Shown: positions 53,014 to 64,000 of the stretch, piece by piece
How positions within the stretch are numbered: position 1 is the first letter of the stretch
Layout: every line of letters starts with the position of its first letter
Assembly (NCBI RefSeq): GCF_038396675.1
Contig: NC_088921.1
Coordinates: 34,684,501 to 34,748,500 of the forward strand
Reading direction: 5' to 3'
Length of the DNA stretch: 64,000 nt
From: Hydra vulgaris
Taxonomy: Eukaryota; Cnidaria; Hydrozoa; Anthoathecata; Hydridae
Program-made: the position numbers and the translations under genes
The notes under the pieces: model-generated
What the model saw: the letters and a program-made list of their open reading frames with translations, nothing else
Told to the model about the DNA's origin: nothing
Databases searched by the model: none

Positions 53014-55495
53014 TGTAAACCACAATATTTTCATGTCACACGGTAAAACAAATGTTATTCAACTAAGACTCAACTTTCCCAGGTGCTTGATTTAGGGTTA
53101 ATGCAAGCTTGTTTACCTCAGAGTTTTAAAAACAATACTGGTTTTGAATAACAAGATTATTTTGAGCACTAATGCGCTTGCAGTTGGAAATGATTATCTA
53201 CGTTTAGGAAGCCCAGCAAAAAATATTCTAGGTTAAGATTTATTTCTTTGCTAAATTCTTGGGTAAACATTTCCTAAAGCTCTACTTTGTTTAAACTTGT
53301 TTAAATGTTCATAAATTTTTAAACTCAAATAATGATGAACCCAAAAAATACATTTCCTAGAACCGCAGGTAGCAATTTTCTTTTTCTTTGATTCAGTCTT
53401 TTAGTACCGTAGGGTGATGGAGTCTTGTTTCAAATCACCAAATAAGCTACTTTTTCAGTTATAGAATTGTTTTTGTGGCGGCAAAAATTCTGTCGAAGTG
53501 TTTGTTTAGTGCGACTATGAAGAAGACCAACGATGGAAAAGCATTCATAATGCTTTTCAAACATCGTTTCTCAACTGCCAATTGTTTTTTAGGGTGAACC
53601 ATTTGGGTAGTGCTAGCTGGTAGAGGTTTAAATTATTTATTTTTTTCGATTCAACAAATCAACCAGTCACATATTGACTCTTGTAGTTTGACGAATTTTC
53701 ACTGTGTGATATTCAGACAATTCAGGGATTTAGAGTAGCATTTTTACTTGAATCTCTTCTTCCAAAATTTATGCAGTACTTTTCATAAACTTGATTTGGT
53801 TCTCAAGAATAATTAAAATCAATTTGATAAGCAAAAACATTTTGTTAACGCTGAAACAAAAAATCAGTCATCTCTCTGTTGGCTTTCGGTAAGCATAGAA
53901 ATCGTACAGATTTCCTGCATTCATAATGATTTTTTGCTTAATTTAGCAATTTGAGAGAATAAAGAAAACCAGGTTAACACTTTCAGATTAAAACTGCTCT
54001 AAATTTTTTGCAAATTTTGTAAGTTTGATTTTAATTGAAACTAAATTTAGAACAAAGCAACTCTTTATTTCACTACGACTAATTCAAAACAAAGCAACAC
54101 TATTTCAATAAAACCACAATAAAAACAAGTTTTTAACTCCAAATTAAAAAAATAATTATTAAAAAGTTAAAAAATTTTTTTTAGAGGAACGTAATACTTT
54201 GATTTTTAAATTTATACCATTATGACCGCCTGATTGTGTACTATCAAACCCCAAAAGGTTTTTCTCGAGGTGGATTAAAATTAATTTGAACTTTGTGACA
54301 CTACGACATTATATAAAGTATTTTAGGGGAAGACTTATGCTCAGCATTTGATTGTATGTTAAAGTATGTTAAAAGTGTGTTAAGGATTGAGCCTTTTACA
54401 TAATATCAAGAAATCTTGAATTTTGTATAACATTTTGGTTTTTTTAAGCTATTAGGTTTAAACCCACTTAAATATTTGGCCTCCAATGCCCCAAAATTTT
54501 CAGCTTTAAAATGCCGTAATTAAATGTTCTGAAAGCGTTGTGTGACAAGACAGTTAGGTCTTTTTAGGGCACCTAAAAAAATTTAAAAGGCGTAGAATAT
54601 TCATCAATGTAAAGATCAGTAAATACTCCTAATAGTTATTTGACTTTATCAAAGCTATAGATTTTTTATTTTCAATAATGACATGTTAAGTAAGGCAACA
54701 ACTTCGAAATGTTGAAGAAAACATTGTAAAGAATTGTAAAATTATTGCAAAGAGTTCTATTTAACATCATGCAATTATAAATTCTACTATAAATTACTCT
54801 TTCAAAAGTTTTTGAAATACTGGAACAATATAAATGGGAGCTAACTTAAAATTGTACAATGGTTACCTTAGTGGTTAAAAACCAACTCTTTAAAAAAAAA
54901 GGTTTGGTAACAACGCATGTGGCCGCTAAAATTCACATGCGTTTGCCGAAACGGACAGGACAAGTTTTAAAAAAAAGTTGTTTTTATTCATTTTCAATTT
55001 TTGGAACAGATTACCACATGAAGTTAAATATAGAAAACACTTTATTTATCAATGAATATAATGTTTAAGATTTTTACACGCATTTGCATTTTTATAAGAT
55101 ATTTATAAAAAGAGTAAAAAAAACTTTATAAAATGTTGTAGAAAAATGTTGGATGGAGGAGAAGGATCTACATTAACAAAGGTTTGTTCAATTCCTGATA
55201 TTTGTTTGTTACATTTGTTAGATTTTTGTTATTAAAAAAATTTTTTGGTGGTAAAGAAATGACTGACTATTTATTAAAAATATCGGAACGATGTAATTTT
55301 AATCAGCACCGTATCCAGACTATTTTTTCAGGGTGGGCTACAAATTTTTAAATGTGGCCCACTCTTTTTATCTTAAATGAAGTCATTTTTTCAAATAACA
55401 TAATTCAATATAATTTTTAACAAAATGTAACAGAGAAAAAATAAATGAGAATGAGATAAAAAAAGCAAATATGTTATATTTTTTATATGTGGTAA

Positions 55496-56640
55496 TCTTG
55501 TCAAAAAGACATTAGAGGTGCACAACATCAACATTGCTGGCTGCCGTGAACAGTCGTATGAAAATCTCTCCAAAGCTTCTTATATGTCTGGAGTCTACAC
55601 TGGATTGCAAGCCCGCATCAATGAGCAAAATAGATGTAAAGGTTTCTCTCACAGATTGAATAATTAGCATCCACAAATGCGTGTTCTGCTCTTCAAACGG
55701 GCTATTCTTATTACAAGGTCAGAATATATATAAAAATTTAAAAAAATAAATACATCAATAAAAGTTAAGTTCCTAGTTGTCAATAGTATTTTATATTTGT
55801 ATATATAAAACGCATCAGCCATACACTATAGTAGAAACTAAAAGACTTTTAAAAAAAAATGCATAATTAAGGGACAAACGATTCATGGTAGCCATCTAGA
55901 GCACAATTATGGAAAGGTTAAACAAAGAGAAAAAGTGCTTTAAGCCGTTAAAATCAATTTTACAGTGTTGAATGAACTGTATAGCTTTGTCTACTTTTGT
56001 TTAAAAGTTTCAATCAAGTTTTGAAGAGCTTGAAAAAAAAGCTATGTAAAAGAAGCTATGACAAGTAATTTGCTGACCGGAAACAAAAATGAGCACTAAA
56101 ATAACAACGTGACGAATTGACGTCTATTAAGGCAGCAAACTTTACTGGGAGAAAAAAATGATTGCTAAGGTAATGTCATCGGGTATCAACTAAGCTTGAA
56201 ATGCAAAAGCAAGCTCTAACTCTCTTGTTTTAGATTCTTTGTCCGTCTTCCATTTATCCAAACGTTGCAGACATTTTTTTTCAAAAGTATCTGAATTTTA
56301 AGAGCTTTATTCTCGCCTTAATTAAAATTGGTACGGATGAAACTAGAAAACTAAATCATTTGGATTTTCTTTTGGTTATTCGATCAAAGAAACTTGAATC
56401 CACATTCCCTAATGTTGATATTGCTTTGAGCATGTTTCTCTCTGATAGTTTTACAAATCATATTGGAGAAAGGTCCTTTTTAACTTTAAAAAAGGTGAAG
56501 AATTGCTATAGATCTAAAAGTGGGCAGAAAATTATGTACGCTTTTAATTTGAAAATTTTCTTTTAAAAGAAATCAACATCAAAGATATCCATCATTTCAC
56601 TGATTCAAAAACGGCGGCAAGATGTCTAAATAGTTTATCT
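55496..56640 (+). pseudogene. hAT transposase relic (ZMYM1-like)
   Basis: About 55530 reads NIAGCREQSYENLSKASYMS and GVYTGLQARINEQNR, which fits the RG(Q)xYD...MSG...GLQ motif around a catalytic region of hAT proteins. At 56360-56566, FPNVDIALSMFLSDSFTN and GERSFLTLKKVKNCYRS fit the hAT dimerisation domain (normally ...ERSFSKLKLIK...). The part between is decayed or deleted. No ends were assigned, although CAGGGTGGGC at 55329 could be one. Confidence 0.7.
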
Positions 56641-56951
56641 TCTAATAACTTATCAAATGTAATTATGTAACCTAAATGAAAATCATGTAATCTTTTGAAA
56701 TGTCTATGTTTTGTTTACTCTACTGAATTGTTGTAAATATATGAAAAATACAAAGATCTAATTGTAATTTGCTTACTCTTTAGATAAACCTTATGTAAAT
56801 ATTTAAAACTTTATAAATATTTATTTTATATAATTTGTTTATTGTTTTTTTTTTGTCTTTTTTTAATTTTATTTTTATTTTATTTATTTATTTTATTTAT
56901 ATTATTTATACTTATTTATATTATTTATACTTATTTATTTATATTATTTAT

Positions 56952-56976
56952 ATGGCTTACTTTAAAAGTAAGCCAT
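56952..56976. repeat. Short hairpin at MITE edge
   Basis: ATGGCTTACTTT and AAAGTAAGCCAT meet at the left border of the MITE that follows. Confidence 0.7.
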
Positions 56977-56980
56977 TAAA

Positions 56981-57253
56981 TTGAAGAGTACACGGAAAAA
57001 ATCGGCATAGTCATTTAAAAAGTTTTATGAAAGTCACATTTATAAAAGTTTTTATATAAAGCATAGAAGTAAATAAGAAAAAATTATTTCTTGACTAATT
57101 TATCTGAAGTTTACATTTTTAATAAAATATTCGTAACTTTTATTAAAAAACTTTTTTCCTAACTTTATACAAAGACTTTTATAAATGATTAATATATACT
57201 TTCTCAAAACTTTTTAAATATGACTCTGACGTTTTTTCCCGTGTACTCTTCAA
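56981..57253. mobile_element. MITE with about 50-bp inverted ends
   Basis: Left TTGAAGAGTACACGGAAAAA and right CCCGTGTACTCTTCAA continue inwards as matching arms (AGTCATTTAAAAAGTTTT against AAACTTTTTAAATATGACT). It has no coding content. Confidence 0.75.
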
Positions 57254-57349
57254 TTGTTAGCATTTCTATAAACTTCCACTACGCTTTCACCGAATTTTTA
57301 AATTCTTGTATATCTCGAGATAAAAAATGAAAAAAAGACTTCGACACAT

Positions 57350-57555
57350 GATGTAACAATCATCGTTACATCGTTACAACTACTGACTTACGTCCTTTTA
57401 ACAAAAACTATGATGTTTGTAAGTTTGTTGTGTCGTTATGGAAATAGTTAGAAACTTCCAGCAAACACAAATCACTGCATCTATCTTCTAACAATAAAAA
57501 AACTGTACCAAACATATCATCTTATGTAACAATCATCGTTACATCATGTATCAAT
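57350..57555. repeat. Two copies of GATGTAACAATCATCGTTACATC
   Basis: GTAACAATCATCGTTACATC, itself a small inverted repeat (GTAAC/GTTAC), occurs at about 57353 and 57526. Confidence 0.65.
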
Positions 57556-57849
57556 AGAGTTTTTAGTACATTCTTTAGGAAAATAAAGAATTACGTATTC
57601 ATTTTTATTTTTTTATGGTTTTTCCGCATGATCATTATCATTTAGGATATTTAATGATTTTTTCTTATTTTCTATTAATTTGTAGCGAACAAAGTTATGT
57701 TTTTACTCATTTATATTGTTTTGTATTGAGTTCCTACTTGACCTAAGACAACAGTAAACAACGTTTTCCTTTTTCTTCTTTAAATTTAAAGTTTATTTTA
57801 AGTTTTTAGCTTTTCCTTTTACAACACCCAATAAAAAGGCGGCTGAATA

Positions 57850-57955
57850 AGTGCAAAATAGTGGTAAAAACGGCCATAAGTGCATATTGGTATAAGTAGT
57901 GGTAAAAACGGCCATAAGTGCAAAAACTGGCTTAAGTGCATATTGGTATAAGTAA
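57850..57955. repeat. Tandem GGTAAAAACGGCCATAAGTG units
   Basis: AGTGGTAAAAACGGCCATAA and GTGCATATTGGTATAAGT are each repeated twice. Confidence 0.8.
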
Positions 57956-58179
57956 AATCTCTTCTAAATTGCCAATAAGTATGACAAGTGTTATTAATTT
58001 AAATAATTAAAGAAAAGAGTTATATAAGAATTATTTCCGTGTAATAATTATTTCCTTGATTTCAATCGTTTGTAATTAATAATATTTATAGATATTAATG
58101 TATAGTAATGCAATATAAATTCCGGTTAAATTTTGTAAAAGGAATAGTTTGATTAAGTAAAGTTGGATTTAGTGAATTG

Positions 58180-60310
58180 CCACAATGCCAAATCAAGCAT
58201 AGGTTCACGACAAAAACCGAAAACTTGTATGCTTGCTCTGTCTAAAAAATGCTTACGACAGCTTACTGCTTTTCAAGCAGATCGAGTATGCTAACTTTAC
58301 GAGACAAAGATCAATATCAGGGATTCTCCGATACCACAAAGACTCTGCAAATGATTAAGAACAATTTTGTGCAGGAAACAAAAGAGGAAAGAAGTCATGC
58401 TCCGTCTTTAGTTTATCTTTAATTCAAGACATGTGTGACCAGAAACATAAGATACGATGTGAAAATGCCTAATCTGCTAAATTGGTCGCTCAAAGATGCA
58501 AAAAAAACGACACCTTGAAGAGTAAACCATCATTGAAAAACAAGCAAACTATTGTTGCAGCACGTGCCTCAGCTCATTAGGAAGAGGTTTGCCCTATCAA
58601 TGCTCTCAAATAAAATTCAGAAAAAACCTTCAATCTGTTGCAAAAAAAGATGCCAGAGCAGCCGAACAAATTGCTTCTCGAGTGATTTCCGATAAAAAAT
58701 TACCCCCTGAAGGAACTATTCAATTTGCTAAAGCATCTGGTTGACCTCCACTTACAATTACCCCAGATATTTATACTTAAATAAATTTTAAATATTTTTC
58801 AAAGAAAATCTTTATAAAAGAGACAATATAGGTTTCGGGAAGTATATTTTTAACACGTTTCTAATCACTTTGAAAACGAGTATTTTGAAAGTTTTTGAAC
58901 AAACTTTCTGAACAGAGTTTAGTATAAAGATAAAATACGTATATCTTAATTTCAATTCAGTGTATTACCCAACCACTATTAAGCGCTCCAAAGTTGACCA
59001 CTCTAGCTCTTGTAAATGTACAATTAAATACGGGACTATCAAACAACGGATTAAAGAAACTGGTCAGAACTGTAAACCAAACATCAAGCAGCATAATGGT
59101 AGAGCCAAATTTTTATAAGAATTTCTAAAGAGCAGGTCAACACTTGAGTGATTTCTTCACCGTCGGTGACTTAAAAATTACCAACGGAAAACGAGATTTT
59201 GGCACAGTTTGGGTTGTGCTCACTGCAATGATTCATCAAGTCTTGTAAAGCATGTTATTCAATCTCGCGAAATTTCTAGTGGATATTTTGTTAAGCTCGA
59301 AACTGATGTTTTTCTCAAGTTTTGTCTGAGTATTGTTGATTGTGCGTGAAGGAATGATACCAGCTCACCGCCTCAAAAGCAACCTCTCACTCAAAAGACT
59401 CACAAAGACACTGAATTATTCTTGTTGCGGTATTAGAAGATTTGCCAGAAATTCACTCCAACATCAAAAAAATCTGGTCACTGATTAATGCAAATGAAGT
59501 TGAACTAATTTTTTTTTTTTGCGATACAAAAGTTGCAAATATAATTTGTGGTCTTCAAACCTATTCAAGCATGCACCCTTGTACATGGTGTGAGGTCAAA
59601 TCCAAGTGTCTTAGGAAATCTAGAAACTTGCGAACACTGGACCCAAAATAATCTAGCCTCAAGTCTTTTCAGCAATCTGGTGAGGTTGTTGCTTATGCAA
59701 AGTTGTTTGGAAGTATAATTTAAAAGCCAACCATTAGTTGGCCTGACAATTTTCTGATTTTGGAAATAATCCCACCGACGGAATTGCATCTCCTTATAGG
59801 AGTTAGCAATCATCTTTCAAGATACTTGGGTAAAAGCTGTTAAGTGGCCAGCTGCCCTTCACGTTCAACTGAGCCTATATCATGGGACCAGTTTGAGGAA
59901 AATGAGTGCAGAAAGCTTCTTAACAACATGAATGTGCTCCAGCAACTTACTCGGTTCCCAACATTCTTAAAATAATTGAAACATTCAAAAGTTTTAATTT
60001 AGTCGTAAATTCTTGCTTTGAATTTATCCTTCACCCGGGTTTTACTGAAATAATTGAAAATTTTAAAAGGTGTCACTTAATGATAACTGGCGCAAGCACG
60101 ACACCCTATATTCACACCGTCTTTTACCACATCAAAGATACCATCAGTCGCAAAGGATCCCCCTTTGAGCCCTATAGTGAGCAAACTGTCGAAACTGCTT
60201 ATCAAGACCTATATAAAAATTGGTCAAGGTATAAACAAAACAATAATCATCTAGAGTACAAAGAAAGATTGGTATACTGCATAACTGATCTAAACAGTAA
60301 GCATCTTTAA
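58180..60310 (+). pseudogene. Unclassified transposase-like gene, decayed
   Basis: Coding-like pieces in plus orientation: KLVCLLCLKNAYDSLL (about 58220), KKDARAAEQIASRVISDKKL with PPEGTIQFAKASG (58645-58740), a YPTTIKRSKVDHSSSCKCTI segment, LPEIHSNIKKIWSLINAN and TYSSMHPCTWCEVKSK (59440-59610), and finally GASTTPYIHTVFYHIKD with PYSEQTVETAYQDLYKNWSR (60085-60225). The paired cysteines and the YSEQ..E......NW..Y pattern recur, from memory, in repeated proteins of cnidarian genomes. Stops are frequent. A shortened copy of its middle lies at 41896-42262. Confidence 0.55.
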
Positions 60311-60924
60311 AAAACTGATACCATGATTCGATTTATTAGATTAGGCAGCAGAAAATTGTAGCTTATAATGAAAATGTTAACCATTTTAATCCTTAATTGC
60401 TGTTAGTAATTACGAATTTTGATAATGCAATTAAAAATATTAAAGAGCATTTTACTAAAAGAGTATATTAAGCTATTTTGAATAAATTTATTGTGAAGAA
60501 AATCAAAGACCATATCAGTTTAATAAGATGCTATTTGATGGTAATATAATGTAAAAAAATAGGGTTTATATAGTTATTTTTTTGCTTCATCTTAAAAGTC
60601 AAAGTATTTAAAAAGGTTTCAAGAGCCAATAACAAAATATTATAAAAAAAACGTTTTATAGCATCTTCACAATCTTATAACAAAAACCTTTTTTTTTTGG
60701 TTTACCAAGTGATAGTCCTTTTGCCAGGTTTTGCACTTTTTTAAGCACTTTTTTCTTCATTTTGGCAGTAGTTTATGCCTTTTTTTTTTTAATTTTATTT
60801 AGAAAATGTTGAGACATTTACGCAATGCATAAGTCAATTCCTTCAAAAAAACCATGCTTTAAATAGCAAATCGATATTTTTGTCTGTAGTATGAAAATGG
60901 TTCATGTAGCAATAAAAAATTATA

Positions 60925-61236
60925 ATAAAAATTGTTGATAGTAGAACACTACTGTAACCTTTACTTTGATCGAAATATTCATTGCGAAAAGCAGAAGCCC
61001 CAATATTGACCCTTGTGGGACTCCCGAAATTATAGTTTTGGTCAATGAAGATGTTTCCTTATCTATAACGTATTGAAGTCTGTTATTTGAGTAGGATTTA
61101 AACCATTTAAGAGGAATTCCACGCACACCATAGCATTGTAATTTGGCATGAAGAACATCGTGATTTACTGTGTCGAATGCTTTACGCAGGTCAAGGAAAA
61201 CACCACAAACAAACTTATTTTTATCAAGGGCATTTC
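60925..61236 (-). pseudogene. LINE reverse transcriptase fragment, split by Kolobok
   Basis: The minus strand reads NALDKNKFVCGVFLDLRKAF, DTVNHDVLHAKLQCYGVRGI and ISGVPQGSILGLLLF. The first catalytic Asp (FLDL) is present and the FADD block is lost. Its upstream part continues at 63988-64000 on the far side of the Kolobok-like element, in the same reading frame. Confidence 0.85.
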
Positions 61237-61240
61237 TTAA

Positions 61241-63983
61241 GGTGGTAGTATAGTAATTAGCAAAAAAAAAAAAAATCACCTTTTTCAAATAAAAAAAAAT
61301 TCTACAATGTGTAATATAACATCAAGAAGCAAAAAAAAAAAAAAAAAAAAAATTATGACAAATCTTCTTCAGCATAATTATCGCTGAAGGCCCATAAATG
61401 GGGTAAACTGTGACAGAGATTTTTCAAGAACCCTTATATATTTTTTATTGAAAATTTGGCTGGTGATATATTACATGTGGCATTGCAACATAGACTAGAA
61501 GATTTTGATATGGTCAAAAAAATCAAAAAATATTTGCATTTGTGTAAAATTTTGCAATTTTGGGGGTAATTTATGAAAAAAAATGATTAAAAATTACTGA
61601 ACGAGAGAAGCAATAAAAATTATCCTAGTGTATGTTGTAGATACTAATGTAGTGAGTATGTGTGCCAAATTTCAAGTAAATCTGATAATTGGTTTTTTAA
61701 AAAATCCACGTCGCAAACCCCAAATACATGATTTTGAGAAAAACGCAATTAAAAAAAAAAAGAAGAATAAAATAGTTCAAAATTCACCACTTTTATAAGT
61801 TACACCTTCCAGTTCTTCATTTTGGTCACAAAAACCTTTTTTTATTGCTCTTAACTTTTTTCTTCTTGATTTTACTTTAGTACTACATTGTTTTTCTGCT
61901 TTAATGATTCGTTTATTGTCTTTACGTAAACAGTAATTTTGCGCATTTACACCGAATTCCATTCCAAGCTCATTAAACAATTTATTTAAGAACTGCTGCC
62001 CTTCATTAAAATTTAGTACAGCTGAGGCTACTCCTATACTTAGAGCAGTTCTTTCAATAAATATATCTTTTGGGCATCGCTTCCATATCAACTGGTTTAA
62101 AGACTCATTGGGATTCTGCGTTTTTCCATGCAAACATTTTTCAAGAAGTTTATCGGAACCAAGGTCTATAAATATTGGTTTGATGGTGTTGCAGACAGCA
62201 GCGGGAATACAAATATTTTCTTTATATGAAATTTTGCCAGTCAGTTTGTCAGACTGGAATTTGCACCAAGAATCTTTGGTACGCAAACAAAACTGATGAC
62301 GCGTTTCGCCATCACAACTTTCAGAACAGTGAAAAAGTACAGCTGCAACACTCTTTTTCATTCCATATAAATTTCCAACGTTTTGCCTTATTGCCTTACC
62401 ATAATAATTTTGCAATGTATTTATAACATGTTCTGTTAAGCGACCTGCTCCTCCTAACTTTTTGCCATCACATAAAGTTTCTTTATTTTGTTTTTTTAAG
62501 TTTCTTAATCTAGTACCAACACGTTTTTGAATATGCCCAATGCACTCTGCTTTTTTTATTTCAAAATCTCCATAAGGTTTTGCAGAAACGACATTAACAT
62601 ATGAACTGCTATCTCCATCTCCTAGAAACGTTGTATATCTCAAATTATTTTTTTTTCAGAACGCAAAAATATTTTTATTGTACCACTTGATTCCATAGAG
62701 GAGGCTGAACCGGTATGACTGATTTTGCACTTTTTATAATGTAAGGAGTGAAAATCATTATATTCTTCATGATGTGTGTACTTTTTTAACTCCCATATAG
62801 AACACAACTTACAAGTTTTTGTTTCTATTTCATAATCAACACACTTACCATTTTCTACAGCAACAGCTGTTACTAATCCATTGTTTGAGGTGTATCCACG
62901 TTTCTGCCATGATCCATCAAACCCACAAATAATATCTTTAGATGTTTCATTGATTGATAGTAACTCATTTGCTGCATTTGACATGCTTTTGTCAACCAAA
63001 CTTTGATAGACATCCAACATTATGTGCAATGTGTCATTATAGCAGTTTTTATTCATTGGAGGGTTCATGTTCATAATTCCACAAAATGTTTCTATTGCTG
63101 AAAATCCCTTACCCATTTCACGAAATGCAATTACTGTACGAGTGTTTATGTCAAAGCGTTTTCGTCCAACACAATTAATTTTTTTATCCATTTTAGCAGA
63201 TGAAAAAAAAATCGTTTCCCATTCACAATCACTGCAACAAATTTTTAGTCCAATACTTAGGCCATATTTTTTTGAAGAATCAAACTGCAAATTTACTAAC
63301 TTGTTACATTCTGGGCATTTAAGGACCATTATTGCTTTTTTAAGTAAACCAAAGTTCATAATAAAGTTAAAGTCTTCATTTATCTGTTGAGGTTCATTTA
63401 CAACTTCTTTGTTGAACAACTTCTTGTAGGATGAGGAACATGGTATGTTTTCAACTGAAGGTATGGCTACGGTTTCATTATTTTTGCAGACATTTGTATG
63501 TCTGTTTCCATAAAACTTTCTTTTCTTATTTTGGTATACTCTTTTAGAAGATTGTTTTCTTTTCGTTCGACCCATTACACTTTTATTAAAATAAGATATT
63601 TAAAAAATTGACTGATGTATACTACACTATAGACTATTGGTGAACTTATAAAGAGCATAAAATAGCAATAAAGCGTGCTCATTCGCGTATAAATCGAGTC
63701 AATAAACAAGAAGTAACTGGTGATTAACAATTTTCATTATAAAAGTTTAGCATGAAACTGTTTTTATTGTTTATATATAACTTTGATTGCAAAAACCCCT
63801 AGTAAATAAAGCGTTGCTACGGATAAAAATTGATATTGAACAATTTAAAAGCAATTTCAGAGGTATATACTGATTTTTTTATTATAAAGCAAGATAAGAT
63901 TTCGACTCTACAATAGTTATATTAGCTAAAAAATGTATTTTTGAAAAAATGAATTTTTCAATTTTAATTACTATACTACCACC
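61241..63983 (-). mobile_element. Kolobok-like transposon, TTAA target
   Basis: Perfect inverted ends GGTGGTAGTATAGTAATTA (19 bp) at 61241-61259 and 63965-63983 are flanked by TTAA (61237-61240 and 63984-63987). A TTAA duplication plus a Mutator-like DDE protein, and not a piggyBac protein, fits the Kolobok superfamily. Length 2743 bp. It carries one transposase gene on the minus strand. Confidence 0.85.
61777..63575 (-). pseudogene. Kolobok/Mutator-like transposase, one frameshift
   Basis: Start ATG at 63575 (MGRTKRKQSSKRVYQNKK, basic). Residues about 88-120 carry a zinc-binding pair (CPECN ... CCSDCEW). FDGSWQKRGYTSNNGLVTA near 218 contains a likely catalytic Asp. The first frame stops at 62640 and the second frame, covering 62643-61777, goes on with LGDGDSSSYVNV (second likely Asp), KAECIGHIQKRVGTRLRNL, GAGRLTEHVINTL and a basic C-terminus. 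The break falls in a run of nine A, where loss of one A from ten explains it. Otherwise both halves are clean, so the copy is young. Confidence 0.85.
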
Positions 63984-64000
63984 TTAAAGTTTCTGTAAAA

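Overview
The window is very AT-rich, intron-rich eukaryotic DNA crowded with transposable elements. It most likely comes from a hydrozoan cnidarian, with Hydra the best guess. The grounds are base composition, long (AT)n tracts, two families of short tRNA-headed repeats, and a mix of CR1-like LINEs with Kolobok, piggyBac, P-like, pogo-like and hAT-like DNA transposons. The species call is inference from composition and element types, since no species-specific marker was seen.

The only conserved host gene I recognise with confidence is thymidylate synthase. It lies on the minus strand in pieces spread over 3966-21481. Six coding exons have matching splice phases and sum to an open frame of 304 codons plus stop. 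One expected short exon (the GLGVPFN...ITGL segment) was not found by eye between 4417 and 12811. The introns hold SINEs, a transposon with 8-bp target duplications (5069-7990), a LINE relic (15340-16030), a pogo/Tigger-like relic (19545-20990) and simple repeats.

From 21.5 to 32 kb there are transposon remains. These include a nearly full-length LINE reverse transcriptase with a poly(A) tail (25315-27862), a region with long readings on both strands (29385-29769), and a small inverted-repeat element (32095-32400). At 32879-34009 sits an intact single-exon gene of 376 codons. It joins a helical N-terminal half, a glycine-zipper membrane segment and a J-domain-like C-terminus with an HPD motif. 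I do not recognise the family, and it is the most interesting intact gene here.

From 36.7 to 42.6 kb a region with small, very basic reading frames (37225-37854, 41068-41172) is split by a 2.7-kb piggyBac element with TTAA ends (37949-40630). Its transposase is frameshifted and carries a SINE insertion in the C-terminal cysteine-rich part. From 43.4 to 46.2 kb there is a P-like element with inverted repeats of about 128 bp and perfect 8-bp target duplications. Between its ends lie two convergent coding remnants. Then follow a MITE inside an (AT)n tract (47399-47782), a LINE 3' fragment (48600-49285), a pogo-like element (49877-52245), a cluster of near-perfect hairpins (52622-53013), a hAT remnant (55496-56640), another MITE (56981-57253), a degenerate unclassified transposase-like gene (58180-60310), and a Kolobok-like element (61241-63983). 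The last sits in a TTAA site within a LINE reverse transcriptase fragment, whose frame becomes continuous if the insertion is removed.

Most coding sequence is therefore selfish-element protein, almost all broken. TYMS and the J-domain gene are the likely host genes. Coordinates of element ends were worked out by hand, and family names rest on motif recognition without database searches.
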